The notes under the pieces are model-generated. The model was not told where the DNA came from, ran no database searches, and worked only from the letters and a program-made list of their open reading frames with translations. Shown here piece by piece: positions 1 through 9,800 of a stretch of 64,000 nt of DNA. The position numbers and the translations under genes were made by a program. How positions within the stretch are numbered: position 1 is the first letter of the stretch; every line of letters begins with the position of its first letter. The DNA comes from Rhodopirellula baltica (lineage in GTDB: Bacteria > Planctomycetota > Planctomycetia > Pirellulales > Pirellulaceae): positions 1-64,000 of the forward strand of contig PPHI01000020.1 of NCBI GenBank assembly GCA_002901265.1, read 5' to 3'.

Positions 1-3000
1 GTGTTGGGTGTGTTTGGGTGTTTTGGTGAGCTCGTAGCGGCGTACATACGGCTCGCCGTCAGCCCAAGCCCACTCGTAGGCGGCGCGGGCGTGCTTCTTG
101 GCCTGCTCTGTGTCACCGAGCTCGAGCCAGAGTTGGGCGAGGAGGCGATGCGCGGGGTCGCGGAGTTGGGCGAGACGCTCGGCTTCCTCGCGGGGATCGG
201 CGAGCTGGCCGAGGTGGTACTTGGCCAGAGCGAGGCCCGTCTCGGAGGCTGTGTCGGTGAGACTGCGCTCACGGGCCAAGCGCACGGCCTCCTGGTAGCT
301 CGCCCCCGCCAGCTGCCACTCCCCCTGCTCCAGCCGCCAGATGCCACGCAGGCTGTGGAGCGCGCGGATGGCTGACCGCCGCTTGCCTTTTACTGTCAAT
401 CGCTCGGCTTTGGCTAGGTGTGCTTCCTGCAATGCTCCTTTCCAATACTGGACACGAGCGTAATCAAACTCTGCTTGACCTGACCTGTAACAACAATCAG
501 GCCAGTTGCGCCCCATCTTGTCCAGGGCAAGCCAGTTTTCCTCTGCATCACTAAAACATCCGAGCTCGGCTAGTTGCTCGAACCTATCCAGCTTTGCCCG
601 GAAGACATCGTGTCCGTCACCCCGGAGCAAAGCCAATTCTACTGCGAAAACAACCCACGCTTCCTGTCTAGCACAACGGTTTAGGCGTGAGAGATCGATT
701 GCGGTGTTGGTCACAGACATTCTGACAACATGCCAATCGTCCATTTCCAAAGCGCTGAAGAATGCAACCCGATTCGCCACAATAGAGGCTGCTGCATCTG
801 ATGCGCGTAAAGAATAGGCTGCCGCATTAGCGCAAAACATTTTTGCGTAGTCAGAAAGACCACCAGCGAGAGTTCCCCAATCTTGCTGAAAGAATCGTCG
901 CAAAATCGCCAAATTTACCTCCTCTAGGTCCAGGTTGGATAACGCTTGCCTCAGACCGTTGCCATAGGCATACAGGATTTCGTGAGGGTCTCGATTGAGT
1001 TTAATGAGTGTGCGAACAATATGCAGGCCGTTGCGCAGGTCCTCCAGCGTCTCGGCTTCCTTATAGGGACGGTGGGGCTGGGAGGTGAAGTGGTCCACCA
1101 CGCGCTGGCCGTGGCGTTCACGTTCCGCCGCAGCCATCGCGCCCGAGGCGACGCCGCGGACGACAGGGTGCAGGTCATACTTCCGCGTGCGGCCGTCCCA
1201 TTGCAGCAGGCCGCGCTGCTCCAGGTCTTTGACGGTGACTTCCAGATTCTTCGGCGCGGCGCGGAACTCCGGTGATTTGAGCCATGCCTTAATCACAGGC
1301 TGGTCTCTCCATTTTGAAAGAGCGTCTTCGTATTCATTCCGCAGCTTGGCTTTCCCGTTATCACCTGATAACTTCCATTCCCACCCGTTCTCCGGCGGCG
1401 TCGGCTTTTCCACCTCGTCCGGCTCCGGCGGCAGATGGGGATTGAACGCTTTGAGCGTCTCGTAGTCCACGGAGTCGGTGAGCAAAGCGAGGGTAGAGAG
1501 GAGCTGGCGGCTGGCGTCCGCCAGCTTTTCGATCGCAGCCTCAAGGATGTGGTTGCGGCGCTGGATGAGGTCAAGGCTGGCGAGGTCGAGTGCGGCTCCG
1601 CCGTCGGGGACGGCGGACCAGGCGTCGAAGTCGCCGCGCGCGGGCAGGTAGTTGGCGATGAGCCACCGAGGATGCCGATGACAAGCGGGTGGTTGTCGCA
1701 GTTGGCGGTGAGGTAGCTCTGGATGGCATCGCTTTTCCCCTCGATGCCGCAGGAGCGCAGGAGGGCCTCGGCATCCGGCGGACGCAGACCGGGGAGTGTG
1801 ATGCGTTTCGCGCCGTTGATGGGCTGGCCGGCCTGATTGAGCAGGACGCGCGGGGTGAGACGCGAACTGACGAGAAGTTTCGACGGGCGCGCGGCGGCGA
1901 GGGCGCGAAGGAGGTCGTTGTCCTCGTCACGGATGGCGTCGCAGGGGTTGCGGTCTGCGATTTGGTCGGTGGGGATGTTCGCCTCCTCGTCGCGAACTTC
2001 GGCGGCATCAATTCGGTGGTAGGCAACGAGGACGCGCTCGAGTCCATCGAGGATCAGCAGCCAAGGCTGGGCATGGAGCCGGGCGAGGAGTTCATCCTTC
2101 AGCGCTGCAGTTTTCTTTTTCGCAAAGTCTTTCAGCGGGCGCTCCGTCATGTAGGCGAGCGCGCGCTGACAGAAGTCCTCCATGCTCGCGCCACCCTCGT
2201 AGAACGAATACCAAAAGCGACCGGCCCAGGGTTTGTCCTTCGGGCGCGCGGCGAGCGCGTGCTTGGGATTGGTCGTCCACTCCCAGGTGAGCATGCTCTT
2301 GCCATTGCCGCCGATGGCTTCGAAGAGGAGGAGGTTCGTGGGATCGGCAGGGTTGGCCCAGTCGCTGAGTTCTTCGAGTTCCCGCGCGCGTCCAACGAAT
2401 TTATGCGAGCCGATGTAGTCCGGCTCGGCGTAGAAGGCAGGCGGCTTGGGGATGGAGGTGATCTCGGCCGAGGGAGACTCAAGGGACTCGGACGCCTTTT
2501 TTGCGGGGTTGCGACTTTTGTAAGCAGCGAGTGCTTCGCTGATCTGGCGCTGCAGGTCATCCGTGGATTTGAAGAAGCCGACGACTCGCTTCGTGGAGAC
2601 GCGTTCTTTGAACGCTTTGAGCTTTTGCTGCGCGACATCGTTCATCTCGATGTCTGCGGGCGAGACTTTGACGGAGTCATCCATGATGAAAATGAGAAGC
2701 TCCTTGAGCTTGCCCGACGCTTTCCGCTTAACGGCTCGGTCGAACTCCAGCTCGGTAATCGACACCTGTTGGGGATTGTCGAAGTCTGGAATCCAACCAT
2801 ATCGCCATGCGTAGATGCCGATGTAGATGTCCGCTTTGTCCACCATTTCCATAGAGACCTTGAAGCCGTCCCTGTCTTGCGCTGGCAGGTGCTTCATCCA
2901 GACTGGAAATGCGTCGTTGGAAAGGCAGGCATCTTGTGCGGCAAGACGCTGGTCGGGCAGATCGCGCGCAGTGGCGCTAATTATTGCTCTTAAATCGCCG

Positions 3001-3011
3001 GTGTTGCTCAT
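1..3011 (-). pseudogene. DUF4062-STAND NTPase-TPR protein, one frameshift, cut by left edge
   Basis: Starts at ATG 3011 with a DUF4062-type N-terminus (ISATARDLPDQR, then SMEMVDKADIYIG and AWRYGWIP), a fold found at the front of many STAND ATPases. Next comes a STAND NTPase: FVGRARELEEL, a P-loop-like GGNGKS, a Walker B-like LLILDGLERVL, and LLVSSRL. After HPLVIGILGG, near 1664, the frame is lost. Removing a single-base deletion restores a frame that I read open from there to position 1, with winged-helix-like and then TPR-like helices ending ALAKYHLGQL...YEWAWADGEPYVRRYEL. About 1000 residues are visible and the stop lies outside the window. STAND proteins of this build are sensors or effectors in anti-phage and programmed-death systems; that role is inferred here. 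The single frameshift may be a recent mutation or a sequencing error. Confidence 0.8.
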
Positions 3012-3150
3012 GGAAGGGTAGATGAGTTTTTCGCTGCGGAGAATGATGCACGATGCTCCTGCAAATCCGTGAATGTGCTGGAAACCATGACCTGCGGAAC
3101 ATTGCGTGGTTTGTTGGCAAAAGTGTTGGGCACGTCGTTCTTACGTTCGT
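3008..3150 (-). pseudogene. Relic of a second DUF4062 N-terminus
   Basis: In a different frame from the STAND gene, just upstream of its ATG, the minus strand reads QVMVSSTFTDLQEHRAS, the classic first beta strand and helix of DUF4062. The frame then runs into unrelated residues and stops at 3008. Because the downstream gene has its own equivalent segment (ISATARDLPDQR), this is a leftover of a paralogous DUF4062 gene and not the missing front of the same one. Confidence 0.65.
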
Positions 3151-3440
3151 GAGTTGGAGTCTTCGAGGCGTAGGGAAAGGAAGCGTCGCTCTTTGTACAA
3201 CGGGTAGCGGAAGCGGCAAGTACCGGCCTCCGACTGCGACCAGTTCGAGCCGAACGCATTTGCCGACATGCAGAGCACCTGGATGCGTGAACGTCCCAGC
3301 CTTTCCACGATCTTTGCCGGGATGCTGTCGCCGGGCTTGAGAAACCATTCACCGAACCACGCCTTCACCCCGTCCATCCAATACCGCTCCGTCACGCACC
3401 ACCGTCTTATCATTCGCGCTGTTGCTAAGAAAGATATCCT
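3141..3440 (-). pseudogene. TIR-domain relic, frameshifted
   Basis: The minus strand first reads DIFLSNSANDKTVVRD (about 3393-3438), matching the first strand of bacterial TIR domains (FLSHSxKDKxVVR). After a frame change it continues from about 3385 with VKAWFGEWFLKPGDSIPAKI, then IQVLCMSANAFGSNW and KERRFLSLRLED, and stops at 3141. The motif order is that of a TIR domain, covering roughly two thirds of one. The catalytic Glu region around the WFxEW motif is present, but the protein cannot be made as one chain. TIR domains cleave NAD+ or signal in prokaryotic immunity. This relic abuts a DUF4062 relic and a STAND gene, consistent with a decayed defence locus. Confidence 0.65.
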
Positions 3441-3528
3441 ATTCTAACTTTCGGTCCTACTCGTTTTTGCGAATCGAATTCGACCTACACTGTCGGATCA
3501 TTTCGATGGTTTTTTCACGGATTCTATG

Positions 3529-3800
3529 GGCGGCCATCCGGGCCCGCTTCAAGCTTGCCGCAGTAGTACAGAGCTTGCAGCCGATAATTGGCGAAGCTAC
3601 TGAATCCTTTCGCTGCCGACTTGATCGACTGAATGCGGCTGTTGATTCCTATGCTTATTGCGTTGGCGATTCGATGCCCGAAGTAGCTTAGTATTCGGCT
3701 CAACCGCTTTTTGAGCGTTCGGGAAACTTTTTTTTGGCTCTAACCGACTGCAGATCTCCCATGCCCGAAACAGTTGGCATCTCGGGAGTCGATTCGTTCT
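3529..3800 (-). pseudogene. ISL3-family transposase C-terminal relic
   Basis: Minus-strand reading around 3529-3690 gives LSYFGHRIANAISIGINSRI, then QSIKSAAKGF, FANYRLQALYYCGKL and a stop, which is the conserved C-terminal end of ISL3-type DDE transposases (YFxHRITNAxSEGxNSKIQ). Upstream the homology continues in another frame (AWEICSRLEPKK), with the shift at an A8 tract near 3728-3735. No terminal inverted repeats or N-terminal catalytic part were seen. It is a dead fragment next to the decayed defence genes. Confidence 0.7.
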
Positions 3801-3865
3801 AATAGGACGCTTTGGTCGCGAAACGAAATCCAACAACTCCTACTTAAAGCAGAGCCAATACGCAA

Positions 3866-4075
3866 ATGCCATATGTGAACTTGCAGATAACGGAAGGAGC
3901 CACCCGGGAGCAAAAATCACAACTTGTCAAGGACATCACTGATTCCCTGGTCCAGACTCTTGGCAAAAAACCTGAGCATATTCACATCGTGATCGCCGAA
4001 ATCGCAGACGTGAACTGGGGGTACGCCGGCATGCTGACCGATGACTGGAAAAAAACGCAATCACCCGCTCAATGA
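3866..4075 (+). CDS. 4-oxalocrotonate tautomerase family protein
   Basis: Small 69-residue enzyme of the tautomerase superfamily. After removal of Met the chain begins with Pro (MPYVNLQITEG), the catalytic N-terminal proline of 4-oxalocrotonate tautomerase-like enzymes. The body (TREQKSQLVKDITDSLVQTL, then PEHIHIVIAEI and NWGYAG) follows the beta-alpha-beta fold of the family, and the length is typical. These proteins act as cytoplasmic homo-oligomers on enol/keto isomers of aromatic breakdown products, but no degradation genes lie nearby, so the substrate is unknown. It sits just upstream of a DUF805 gene on the same strand. Confidence 0.88.
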   Translation: MPYVNLQITEGATREQKSQLVKDITDSLVQTLGKKPEHIHIVIAEIADVNWGYAGMLTDDWKKTQSPAQ

Positions 4076-4098
4076 CCAACGTCAACTAGGACGATTCG

Positions 4099-4662
4099 AT
4101 GAGCATTGTTTACTGTTCAAACTGTCGCGTGCAGGTCGTGCCCTCGGAGGATGGGACATGCCCCGGGTGCAGACTGTTGCTGACAAGCGATTCGGAGATC
4201 CAAAGCACTAGCCAATTGGAAAACGCCAAGACTTTCCGAACTGAACCGCACGCAGTCGTTGCTGTCCAAGGCTATTTTGACATCGTCTGGATTCTGTATT
4301 CTTTTCGTGGGCGACTCTCACTCGGCATGGCGTGGATCGCGGTTCTACTCACGATTGCGTCCTGGGTGTTGTTTCTGGCAATCACCATTTCCGCATCAGC
4401 CGTTTTCCCAGTCGCGAAAGGTTGCTCTTTCCTGTTCCCCTACATCATCGCTTGGAATGGACTCGCCGTTGGGGCCAAAAGGTTTCATGATCTCGGACTT
4501 CCAGGTTGGTTTGTCCTCTCAGGCCTAATACCGGGAATCGGCATACCATTTCTGTTCTACAACATCGGTGTGCGAAAAGGAAAACGTGCTGTCAACCGAT
4601 ACGGTACGGATCCGCGCTTAATATGGCCTCTGGCGACGTTCAACGATCGTGCAACGCATTAG
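4099..4662 (+). CDS. DUF805 membrane protein with N-terminal zinc ribbon
   Basis: 187 residues. The N-terminus has a short zinc-ribbon pattern (YCSNC at 5-9 and CPGC near 27-30). From about residue 60 the protein matches DUF805: YSFRGRLSLG, two hydrophobic segments, AKRFHDLGLPGW and a final hydrophobic segment before GTDPR. DUF805 proteins are small inner-membrane proteins of unknown function; fusion to a zinc ribbon is common in planctomycetes. It follows the tautomerase by 23 bases, so co-transcription is possible. Confidence 0.82.
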   Translation: MSIVYCSNCRVQVVPSEDGTCPGCRLLLTSDSEIQSTSQLENAKTFRTEPHAVVAVQGYFDIVWILYSFRGRLSLGMAWIAVLLTIASWVLFLAITISASAVFPVAKGCSFLFPYIIAWNGLAVGAKRFHDLGLPGWFVLSGLIPGIGIPFLFYNIGVRKGKRAVNRYGTDPRLIWPLATFNDRATH

Positions 4663-4849
4663 CAGCCTGTTGATCTACGGTATAAGCCTTCGAATGGTCG
4701 CCTTCGATTCAATTCACTTCTCGCACAACTGCCCGTTCCCGCAAGCAAACAAAATGACATGGCTCTCGATCAGCAAGCAAAACGCTTCGCTGATCGAAAG
4801 CTGACCGGAACAACGCATCCGAGTTGGCATCTGAAGTGATCAGAGTTAG
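4663..4849. other. Intergenic segment with a hairpin
   Basis: No gene seen. It opens with CAGCCTGTTGAT, the same left border seen in the MITE-like repeats elsewhere in the window, but the body differs. An imperfect hairpin (arms around CGATCAGC and GCTGATCG, about 4768-4798) lies between the converging DUF805 and VPYTE-repeat genes and could act as a terminator. Confidence 0.35.
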
Positions 4850-6643
4850 TTATTCCTGTGGACCCGCTGCGTAATCGGGATCGGGAATTGGCTGAGGCGC
4901 TGCGTCCATTTCGCGTTTACCTAAGACAATCGGCCCCAAGGATTCGCCGTTTGTTTGAAATTGCGAAGCGGCGGTTGGTATTGAGGCGTTTGCGAGCTGC
5001 TCGTAAATCTCAGACATCCGGCTCAACTTGGTTTGGTTTAGCCGTGCTACTGAGCCATCTTGCAGCGGAAGGTCCTGGACCGTTTCCTCTAGCCATAGAC
5101 GTGACTTGCCTTGGCTTCGGATCAATTGTTTTCGATTGAGCGGTTTCGGATTGAGGGACAAGGCATGGGAAACGAAGGCTTCCGCCATCCCCCCGCGTCC
5201 TTCCCGGTGCAAAAGAAAAGCTGCTTGACAAAAGAAGTTTGCGTTCAGCAAACTGAAATCACGCACTTGCGAAACGAGGTCGATAATCTTGTCGACATTT
5301 TCTTGCTCCAAGGCATCGATGGCAGCTAACGAGAGATCGATTTGGTCGACATTCATTTCCTCGCCGCCAGACGCGATTACCGAATGCTCAGCCGACCAGT
5401 AAACGAGCGTCGACTTGAAGAACACATCAAGCCACGCTGCTCGGGCGGGGACATTTGGAGCGATGATAAAAGAGTCGCCTTCGGCAAGTGCTCGCTCGAT
5501 CGCTAAATCAGTCACCGCATTCCCTTCGACGGTCGACCAACTTGTCGCTTTCATTTGGATTTCATAGATCCAATCATGTTTCGCAAAGTCACAGCTCAAG
5601 TTGTGAGATGCAAGGCGTTGCGAAGGTAGGACTGGCTGGCGTGATAATGCGTTCGGTCGAAACGATTTGGCTTGCACGTATGGGCTGAACGCGTACTGGT
5701 GGTCTGGCTGCTCCGATCGTTTTCCAAGTAGCGGAAGCGGGAGAATCGGCGAACCGAGCGTGTTGCAAATGTTTTCCGATTCGACCTGCAACTGTTTTGG
5801 GGCTTCCGTTATCTGATCCAAGATGATGACGTATGCATCTGGATCCAAGACCGTGTCCCAGGCTGGCAGCCAGTCCTCATGCGACTCAAATACGACAACG
5901 TACATCTCCCCAGAAAGCACGATTTCCTTGAAAAACTCATCCCATTCGCCCGCTCGTCGATCGCCGCGAAGAACCGGAAATGCGTTGGGCTGAATCGTTG
6001 ACAATTGCGAACCAAACGTCGTCCCTTCCTTTCGGACTGTCGCCGACTGATATTTCAATTTAGTTACGGGGAACTCAACTTCGTGCGTTTGATGCACCGG
6101 TTTGCAAACCGTGTAGGTCTCCTCAATTTCTTCCGTATATGGAACTTGGATCGTATACTCTTGAGTTTGCGTTTCGGTCACCGTGGTCCCGTCTTCGAGC
6201 GTTTTTGTAACGGGAATTGTTCTGGTCTTGGTCTCTGTCTGGTGCTTTGTGACCTGAACGGTTCGGGTTCTTGTTTCGGGAACCAGGACAACGGTTGTGA
6301 CTTCGCGGGTAAACGTTTCTGTATACGGAACGGCTACCTCGCAAGTCTGCTCCTGCGAATAGGTTTGAGGTATCGGCCATAATGCGACCAATGAACCGTC
6401 GCAATGAATACGGAAGGGCACTAGCAATCCGTCTTCTAGATCTCCAGAACGCTCCGCTATCGCTGGAGTCCATGCGACGGAAACCTGCTGTTCCAATTCG
6501 TCGAATTCGGAAATCAGCCGGAGGTCCTCGGCCTCATCGGCGATCCGCTCGACGTCGACCTCATCGAGAATTCGTTCGGTGTCCTGCGCATCGCAAGGCA
6601 GCACAAACAACAGCAAAGCAAATAATTGTTGGAAACGACGCAT
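4850..6643 (-). CDS. Secreted protein with planctomycete VPYTE-type repeats
   Basis: Start set at ATG 6643, which gives a clean signal peptide (MRRFQQLFALLLFVLPCDAQ); the longer frame to 6745 adds a non-signal leader. Mature protein of about 577 residues. Residues about 101-196 are a Thr/Val-rich stretch of repeated short strands: VAVPYTETFTREV, LVPETRTRTVQVT, HQTETKTRTIPVT, IQVPYTEEIEETY, with Cys at both ends. Such VPYTE/VPxxRTRTV repeats occur in many exported planctomycete proteins and have no assigned function. The middle contains a thioredoxin-like or peptidase-like segment I cannot name, and the C-terminal third (ALEQENVDKIIDLVSQVRDF onward) looks helical, perhaps TPR-like. Lies downstream of the LRR kinase on the same strand, 228 bases apart. 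Confidence 0.72.
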   Translation of the reverse strand: MRRFQQLFALLLFVLPCDAQDTERILDEVDVERIADEAEDLRLISEFDELEQQVSVAWTPAIAERSGDLEDGLLVPFRIHCDGSLVALWPIPQTYSQEQTCEVAVPYTETFTREVTTVVLVPETRTRTVQVTKHQTETKTRTIPVTKTLEDGTTVTETQTQEYTIQVPYTEEIEETYTVCKPVHQTHEVEFPVTKLKYQSATVRKEGTTFGSQLSTIQPNAFPVLRGDRRAGEWDEFFKEIVLSGEMYVVVFESHEDWLPAWDTVLDPDAYVIILDQITEAPKQLQVESENICNTLGSPILPLPLLGKRSEQPDHQYAFSPYVQAKSFRPNALSRQPVLPSQRLASHNLSCDFAKHDWIYEIQMKATSWSTVEGNAVTDLAIERALAEGDSFIIAPNVPARAAWLDVFFKSTLVYWSAEHSVIASGGEEMNVDQIDLSLAAIDALEQENVDKIIDLVSQVRDFSLLNANFFCQAAFLLHREGRGGMAEAFVSHALSLNPKPLNRKQLIRSQGKSRLWLEETVQDLPLQDGSVARLNQTKLSRMSEIYEQLANASIPTAASQFQTNGESLGPIVLGKREMDAAPQPIPDPDYAAGPQE

Positions 6644-6870
6644 CTTAAATCTCGTGAAAACTACTTGGAGATACGGATTCATTGCCCCATTTTTCGCCGG
6701 CTGGATCAGGCGATGCACATCACTGGTATTTCTTGCGGTGAGCAAGTACGAATCAAACGGAATCGGAGTCCACCAGCACCTTGCAAAACGGCTCGCCTAG
6801 ACCGTCATGTTCGGGTGATTGAGTTTAACCCTCTGGCGGGCCCTTGCAAGCGAATGGTCAGGTCGTCGGA

Positions 6871-9800
6871 TCATTCAATGACGAATTTGATTTTTCGCCG
6901 CGTACACCAAAGATTTAACATATGCTCGTCCGTCTCACTTAATTCGGTCTTTGCAAGACTCAGGCGGCGAAGCCTGTCTAAGGTCATCAACGATTGAACG
7001 TGTTCGCGATCTAAGGTGAGCCCACTCAATTTCAGTGACTTCAGTTGGTTCATTCCGGCCAGACGTTTCAAAGCTCTGGCAGACAGGACCATATCCTCTA
7101 GCAGGAGCGTAGAGATGCGTTTCAGCTTCGCTAGCGATAACGCCGCTTCGTCACTTAGGCTGCACTTCCTGATCGTTAAGAATTGAACGTTTCTTAGGAG
7201 CGATATTTCTTCAAAGTCAGCTTCGCTCAATTCATTGCAGCGTGTGAAAATCAGATATTCCAACGAGGGTAGACGCGCAAGTGATTTTGCATGGCCCCGA
7301 ATAGGAAAACTGACATCGAGTGTTGTCAATTGTGGAAGCGTCTGGAGCGATTCCAAAATAGCTGGCGTGATGGATTCGATGTTATTCAGTTGTAACAGTT
7401 CCAGGTTCGTCAGACGCTGGATGATCTGGCCGGCCGCGTCGGTGAGTTGTGCGTCCGCAATGCGAAGTCGTCGCAATCGGGGGCACGCGAGCAGGTAGCG
7501 GGCTCCGCGGTCGGTTAAGTCGAATCCATCAAGAGTCAACGACTGCAGGTTGCTCCATTCTTGCAAGTGCATCATCGCCTTGGCTGTGCAATTCGCTCCC
7601 CAAAGATTCAGCAGTTGCAGGTCCGTTAATCTGGAGAGCCGGGCGACGTCTTCGTCAGTTACCGTTGCAGCGGAGAGGTCAACGCCGACGACGGTCATGT
7701 TGCTTTGGGGAATCTCCGAGCCGCTGACAAGTCGTTTCAAGCTGCCGTCCGCGACACGGACGTTGACGATGCCTTTCTTCTTGAGGATTGATTCAAGTAT
7801 CTCCGCGAGATCATCGTGCGTTAAATTGAGTTGCTCATCTTTTGGCCAAACGTCGCATTCGGGCATCGCGGTGCGGAACCTTTCACGCCCACTGACCGTT
7901 GTCCAGGCCTGGTCCAACGAAACATTTTTCAATTCACCGAGTGCTGTCAGGCTTATTAAGCTGGCATTGTCCACTTGGGTGCTGTTCAAATCCAGCCTTT
8001 GGAGATGAGGCAAGCTGCAGATCGCCAGCACACCGGGGCCGGATAGCATCGTGTTGTTTAGAATCAACTGTTTGAGCGGCAGTTTTCGTAGCGATTGAAA
8101 CGTCGCCCCTTCAATCTTGGTGCCGGAAAGGTCAATTGACTCAAGGTCCGAGATGCTTCTCAATGCCGCGATCGCTTGATCAGTAACCGCCGAGTTTGCA
8201 AGGCTGAGTCGCTTGAGCAATGGCCAGCGACGCAGGCTTTCGACTGCCGAATCGCTCGCAACATTGCACGAAAGCTCCGCGAGGTTGTGGGGGCCATCTG
8301 GAACAGTCTCGATGAAGTCGTCCAGTGGAATCCCGTCCAAACGCAAATGAGTCAGTCGTTTCACTGATTGTAGCGAAGAGAAGGTCGCGTTCTGACCAGC
8401 CGGGTGTTTGGTAATCGTGAGAGTCTGTAATGCACCTGAATTGATCGCTTCAGCCAACCTGTCACCGAGCATGGTACTGTCAATGACCAAAGACCGCATT
8501 TGAGGTCGGTTCGCCAGTTGTGCGGCAAACTCATCCGTCAGACCGCTCAATGCGACATTGACGTCGCTTAACCGTGGTGAATGAATCAGCGAACGAGCTT
8601 GTTCAGCGGAGATGACAACGGAGTGAAGAGACAGAGATTCCAGCGCGGGTAATCTCGCGATCAACGGTAACCAATCGACGACTTCCCAAACGCGGGTAGC
8701 GGATCCGATGTCGATACCGATGAGGCGACGTGACTGCTTTCGCGGGGAGTCCGCGGTTTCGACCTGAACATCCGATGGAAGCTTGTCATTCCAAATCACT
8801 TCGCCACCAGAATCCAACACGACTTTCGCAACCACTTCATCAAGGTTGCGAGCTCTTGTTGGTTCCCAAACGATTTCGTGATCAGGCGTGCCTTGCCGAA
8901 TCGAGGTCACAAAGTCTTCTGTCACGTAGGTGCCAGACAGCGACAATCTCTTGGGCAGGTGTTGTTTCAAATGACGAGAAAAATCGATGTCAGTGACTGC
9001 GCAGTCATTGAGCGACAACGATTGCAACGAGCCGTGTACCGGCCAAACTTCGAACAGTTGCCCCGTGATTGGACATTGGGAAAGGTCAACGACACTTAAC
9101 AAGGTGTGGCTGGCAAGCCACGGCCCCGCCCGATCGGTTGTCGGTGTGCCAGACAAAATAAGCGATTCAAGTTTTGGCAGCGCTTCGATCGGTAGGTCGT
9201 CCAGCAGCGTACCTGTGTTGGACAGATTCAACCGACGCAACGACCCGAGTGATGTCCACAGGCTCTGTGATTGTTCAGCAGGTCCCATTGTGGCCGAGCG
9301 GAGATCTAATGACTCCAGCCCCGCGAGTTGGTTGTCACCGACCAGCGAAACGGCATCGAGACGCAGCCCTGCTAGTGTTAAGTCTTTTAAGGTTGTGACG
9401 CGTCCGATGCGGGATTGAATCGAACTGGTCAGCTCGCTCGCATTCTCGATCGTCAACGTATCAAGCTCAGGCAACGCGTCGAGCGAGGTCCACAATTCCA
9501 CTGGCGGAACACAGGATTCGTTACATTGAATCCCCGTCACCGTGAAGGATCCTTGTGGCAAATCATCGATCGAGCGGATGGTCGATCGATGAAGGTCGCG
9601 TTCTTTGACGACCAAGCTTGCACCGGATTCAAGCCACTGCTTCGCTATGCTGTGAATTTGCGATTGGTCCGGTGAAATACCATCGATGGGAACTTGTTCA
9701 ACTGTTGTCACACCAGCGATGACTTCGAACTTGTATTGCTGGATTGTGATTCCATTTCGGGTGACTACCAATTCATGAAAACCCTCCGGCAACTCGATTT

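Noticed and set aside
1689-2993. 434-codon plus-strand open frame
   Set aside because: It lies antisense to the STAND NTPase, whose motifs are clear on the minus strand; this frame shows no domain.
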